64,000 nucleotides of DNA, from NCBI RefSeq assembly GCF_019209935.1, contig NZ_JAHUTN010000008.1, positions 1 to 64,000 on the forward strand. Direction: 5' to 3'. Origin of the DNA: Corynebacterium sp. TAE3-ERU16 (GTDB lineage Bacteria; Actinomycetota; Actinomycetes; Mycobacteriales; Mycobacteriaceae). Shown piece by piece: positions 61,291 to 64,000 of the stretch. Under the pieces are notes generated by a model. It was not told the DNA's origin. It made no database searches and saw nothing but the letters and a program-made list of their open reading frames with translations. The position numbers and the translations under genes are program-made. The stretch's first letter is position 1. The number at the start of each line of letters is the position of its first letter.

Positions 61291-64000
61291 ATGGGAATTG
61301 TGAACTCAGCTGATCCCGATCAACCCGACCGAGACGCACCCGGACACGGGTCCGACGACAGTGCCTCCACCGGCCAGCGCGGCCGGATCATCCCGCCGTC
61401 GCCGCCGGCTCCGGTGCCGGTGAATCGACCGGCCACCGGTGCACGTCAACCTGTGGTGGATCTGTCCCGTCTCACCCTGGCCCCGGCCGCAGTGAGCAGC
61501 GGGATGAACACCGTCGCACCCACGGCCGACACGTCCACGACCGGGCGGCGGCGGCCCGGGTCGGTGACCCCCGCGCCACAACCGGGACGCAAGGCCACCG
61601 ACTCCGAGGTCGTCCGCTCGACCGGTTCCATGGCGGTGGCGACACTCATCAGCCGCATCACCGGTTTCCTCCGCAACGCGGCCATCGGAGCGACGATGGG
61701 CACGGCGGTCGGATCGGCCTTCAACACGGCGAACACCCTCCCGAACCTGATCACCGAGATCGTGCTCGGCGCCGTTCTCACCTCTCTCGTCGTCCCCGTC
61801 CTCGTCCGCGCCGAGAAAGAGGACCCGGACCACGGTGCCGCCTTCATCCGGAGACTATTCACCCTGTCGGCGACGCTGCTGACCGTGGTGACGGTGCTCT
61901 CGGTCGGGACAGCCGGGCTGCTGGCCACCCTCACGCTGGGCAGGGACGGCGAAGTCAACCTCTCCCAGGCCTCGGCGTTCGCCTACCTCCTTCTGCCGCA
62001 GATCTTCTTCTACGGTGTGTTCTCCCTCTTCATGGCGATCCTGAACACGAAGGGGGTGTTCAAACCGGGAGCGTGGGCGCCGGTCGCGAACAACGTCGTC
62101 GTCCTGGTCGTGCTGGCCCTCTACTGGACGCTCCCGGGCGGACTCGCGCCCGAACAGCAGGTCTCCCTGACCGACCCGCACGTTCTCCTGCTCGGTGTCG
62201 GCACGACCCTCGGCGTGGTGGTCCAGGCACTCATCATGGTGAAACCACTGCGGGACGCAGGCATCGATCTCCGTCCCCTGTGGGGCATCGACGACCGGCT
62301 CAAGCAGTTCGGCGGCATGGCGATGGCGATCATCGTGTACGTCGCGATCTCGCAGGCGGGCTACATCATCGTCACCCGGATCGCATCCGCCTCCAGTGAC
62401 TCCGCGCCCCTGATCTACCAGCAGGCGTGGCTCCTGCTCCAGGTGCCCTACGGGATCATCGGCGTCACCCTGCTCACCGCGATCATGCCGCGTCTGAGCC
62501 GCAACGCCGCGGACGGCGACGACGCGGCCGTGGTCCGGGATCTCACCCTCGCGACGAAACTCACCTTCGTGGCGATGATCCCCGTGATCGTGTTCTTCAC
62601 CGCGTTCGGTACACAGATCGCCAACGCCCTGTTCGCCTACGGACTGTTCAGCCGCAACTCCGCGAACATCCTCGGCTGGACACTGAGCTTCTCCGCATTC
62701 ACCCTCCTCCCGTACGCGCTCGTGCTCCTGCACCTGCGCGTGTTCTACGCCCGGGAGCAGGCGTGGACGCCCACCTTCATCATCGCCGGTATCACGGGCA
62801 CGAAGGTCCTGCTGAGTCTACTGGCGCCGGTGGTGGCCACGTCGCCGTCACGGGTCGTCATCCTGCTGGGAGCGGCGAACGGCTTCGGTTTCGCCGCCGG
62901 TGCCGTGATCGGTGCGTTCCTGCTGCACCGCAAGCTGGGTTCCCTCAACGGCCTGTCCATCCTGCGATCGAGCGCCTGGGCTCTCGGTTCCTCCCTCGTC
63001 GGTGCTTTCGTGGCCTTCGGCCTCGACGCCGCACTGGTCCGCCTGACCCCCGGTCTCTTCGACGCCCTGGGCAGCATCGGGTTCTTCCTCCGCTGCGGTG
63101 TCGCCGGAATCGTCTTCCTCATTGTGACGGGATTCGTCCTGTCCCGCTCAGGCCTGCCCGAGGTCCGCTCGATGGGGGGACTACTGGGGCGCATACCGGG
63201 CCTGCGCCGCCTCATCACCGCGAACGCCCGGAACGGGGAAGGCGTGGAGAAGGCGACTCCGGAGGAGATCTCCTCCCAGATCATCACCGTCGAGCCATTC
63301 AACGCCTCCCCGGTGCCACCACCGATGTCCGCCGGCGTCGTCCGGGGGCCGCGACTGGTTCCCGGAGCCCCGGTGTCCGACGGCCGTTTCCGCCTGCTCG
63401 CCGATCACGGCAGCGTACCCGGAGCACGGTTCTGGCAGGCCCGTGAGATCGCGACCGGCCGTGAGGTCGCCCTGGTCTTCGTGGACACGACCGGACAGGT
63501 ACCGGCCGCGCCGGCCAGTCCGATCGAATCGGCCGCCACCGCCCGTGAGGTCGCCCGGAGGACCCGACTCCTCGGCCGCCTCGGGAGCACGGGCATAGCC
63601 CGCGGTATCTCGGTGTCGTCCTACCGGTCGGGGTGCCTGGTCGTCGCCGACTGGGTCCCGGGATCCGCACTCGTCAGCGTCGCGGAGGGTGAGGTGGACC
63701 CCCACGCCGCGGCACTCGCCGTGAGCTATCTCGCGGACGCTGCCGCCGCGGCACACGCCGAGCACCAGCCTCTCGGGCTGGAACACCGTTCCCGTATCCG
63801 GATCGACACCTCGGGGCGGGCGGTCCTCGCATTCCCGGCGGTCCTTCCGGACGCATCGGTCGCGGAGGACCTGGACAGCATCGGAGCCGGTCTCGCGCTC
63901 CTCGTCGGGAAGAACGGACCGGAGGCGATCATCGAGTTGTCCGAGGCGGCCCGGATCTCCGGCCGCTCAGGCTCGAGCGACGTCCAGCAGCCCACGGCCG
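61291..64000 (+). CDS. murJ: Lipid II flippase MurJ with pseudokinase-like C-terminus (partial)
   Basis: This frame runs off the right edge with no stop; at least 903 codons are present. After a ~105-residue Pro/Ser-rich tail come the MurJ helices (VATLISRITGFLRNAAIGATMG, NTLPNLITEIVLGAVLTSLVVP). MurJ flips lipid II for peptidoglycan synthesis. From about residue 695 the sequence changes to a soluble kinase-like domain (FRLLADHGSVPGARFWQAREIATGREVALVFVD). In mycobacterial MviN this domain is a pseudokinase that binds FhaA. The start is ATG 61291 or GTG 61300. Confidence 0.9.
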   Translation, partial: MGIVNSADPDQPDRDAPGHGSDDSASTGQRGRIIPPSPPAPVPVNRPATGARQPVVDLSRLTLAPAAVSSGMNTVAPTADTSTTGRRRPGSVTPAPQPGRKATDSEVVRSTGSMAVATLISRITGFLRNAAIGATMGTAVGSAFNTANTLPNLITEIVLGAVLTSLVVPVLVRAEKEDPDHGAAFIRRLFTLSATLLTVVTVLSVGTAGLLATLTLGRDGEVNLSQASAFAYLLLPQIFFYGVFSLFMAILNTKGVFKPGAWAPVANNVVVLVVLALYWTLPGGLAPEQQVSLTDPHVLLLGVGTTLGVVVQALIMVKPLRDAGIDLRPLWGIDDRLKQFGGMAMAIIVYVAISQAGYIIVTRIASASSDSAPLIYQQAWLLLQVPYGIIGVTLLTAIMPRLSRNAADGDDAAVVRDLTLATKLTFVAMIPVIVFFTAFGTQIANALFAYGLFSRNSANILGWTLSFSAFTLLPYALVLLHLRVFYAREQAWTPTFIIAGITGTKVLLSLLAPVVATSPSRVVILLGAANGFGFAAGAVIGAFLLHRKLGSLNGLSILRSSAWALGSSLVGAFVAFGLDAALVRLTPGLFDALGSIGFFLRCGVAGIVFLIVTGFVLSRSGLPEVRSMGGLLGRIPGLRRLITANARNGEGVEKATPEEISSQIITVEPFNASPVPPPMSAGVVRGPRLVPGAPVSDGRFRLLADHGSVPGARFWQAREIATGREVALVFVDTTGQVPAAPASPIESAATAREVARRTRLLGRLGSTGIARGISVSSYRSGCLVVADWVPGSALVSVAEGEVDPHAAALAVSYLADAAAAAHAEHQPLGLEHRSRIRIDTSGRAVLAFPAVLPDASVAEDLDSIGAGLALLVGKNGPEAIIELSEAARISGRSGSSDVQQPTA

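Noticed and set aside
1..64000. Search for tRNA genes, CRISPR arrays, insertion sequences and attachment sites
   Set aside because: I saw no T-arm/cloverleaf pattern, no regularly spaced repeats and no transposase or integrase. A tRNA could be missed by eye.

Overview
The window is GC-rich, tightly packed chromosome from a Corynebacterium-type actinobacterium. I infer this from protein content and gene order: an MhuD-type heme-degrading enzyme, a CmtR/P1B-4 ATPase pair, a MalR-like MarR regulator followed by a universal stress protein, a 'CC-star' protein after cstA, and a bifunctional trpCF. The stretch with leuS, the MarR gene, ponA-like PBP, the glycosyltransferase, rpsF, ssb, rplI and dnaB, and the block yqgE / pcnA / Nudix / DUF6049-like / murJ, match actinobacterial orders that I know from mycobacteria and corynebacteria. 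No database was searched. I see no mobile element, CRISPR array or tRNA gene. The window appears to be core chromosome close to oriC: it carries six parS-like sites, a DnaA-box cluster and an rRNA operon. From known gene order, oriC is expected beyond the right edge, after murJ.

Left part (1-12.5 kb): the 5' end of a 16S rRNA gene on the minus strand with its long leader and promoter region. Upstream is a four-gene GntR/ABC-transporter operon linked by ATGA overlaps. Then come a NYN-domain nuclease-like protein, pspA, a thioredoxin, a copper module (copZ, copA), and dnaB. A gene-free region upstream of dnaB contains four DnaA boxes.

Middle part (12.5-40 kb): the ribosomal/SSB operon rpsF-ssb-rplI (no rpsR), a GT87-like glycosyltransferase, a class A PBP, a DUF5318-like protein, malR-uspA, mhuD, trhO, a siderophore-interacting flavoprotein and nei. 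A cstA / CC-star / ArsA-like ATPase operon follows, then an unrecognised 336-aa protein, leuS, a secreted serine-hydrolase-like protein and a DAACS symporter. Next are an SdpI-like protein, a Nudix hydrolase, the cmtR-ctpG metal-efflux pair, and a GTP-type PEP carboxykinase whose P-loop has Ser where Cys is expected.

Right part (40-64 kb): a complete trp operon (trpL-E-G-D-CF-B-A) with a visible attenuator. It is followed by a MerR regulator with an ABC-2 exporter, a Rieske lipoprotein, an MMPL transporter, a bile-acid-symporter-like protein, yqgE, pcnA, a Nudix protein with an Arg-rich tail, a large secreted DUF6049-like protein, and a murJ gene that runs off the window. parS-like sites at 32950, 41106, 47739, 48743, 51770 and 55145 lie among these genes, including inside trpE and across the merR/ABC junction.

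The strongest candidates for new biology are the cstA / CC-star / ArsA-ATPase module, the embedding of parS sites in long palindromes and coding sequence, and the DnaA-box cluster upstream of dnaB.
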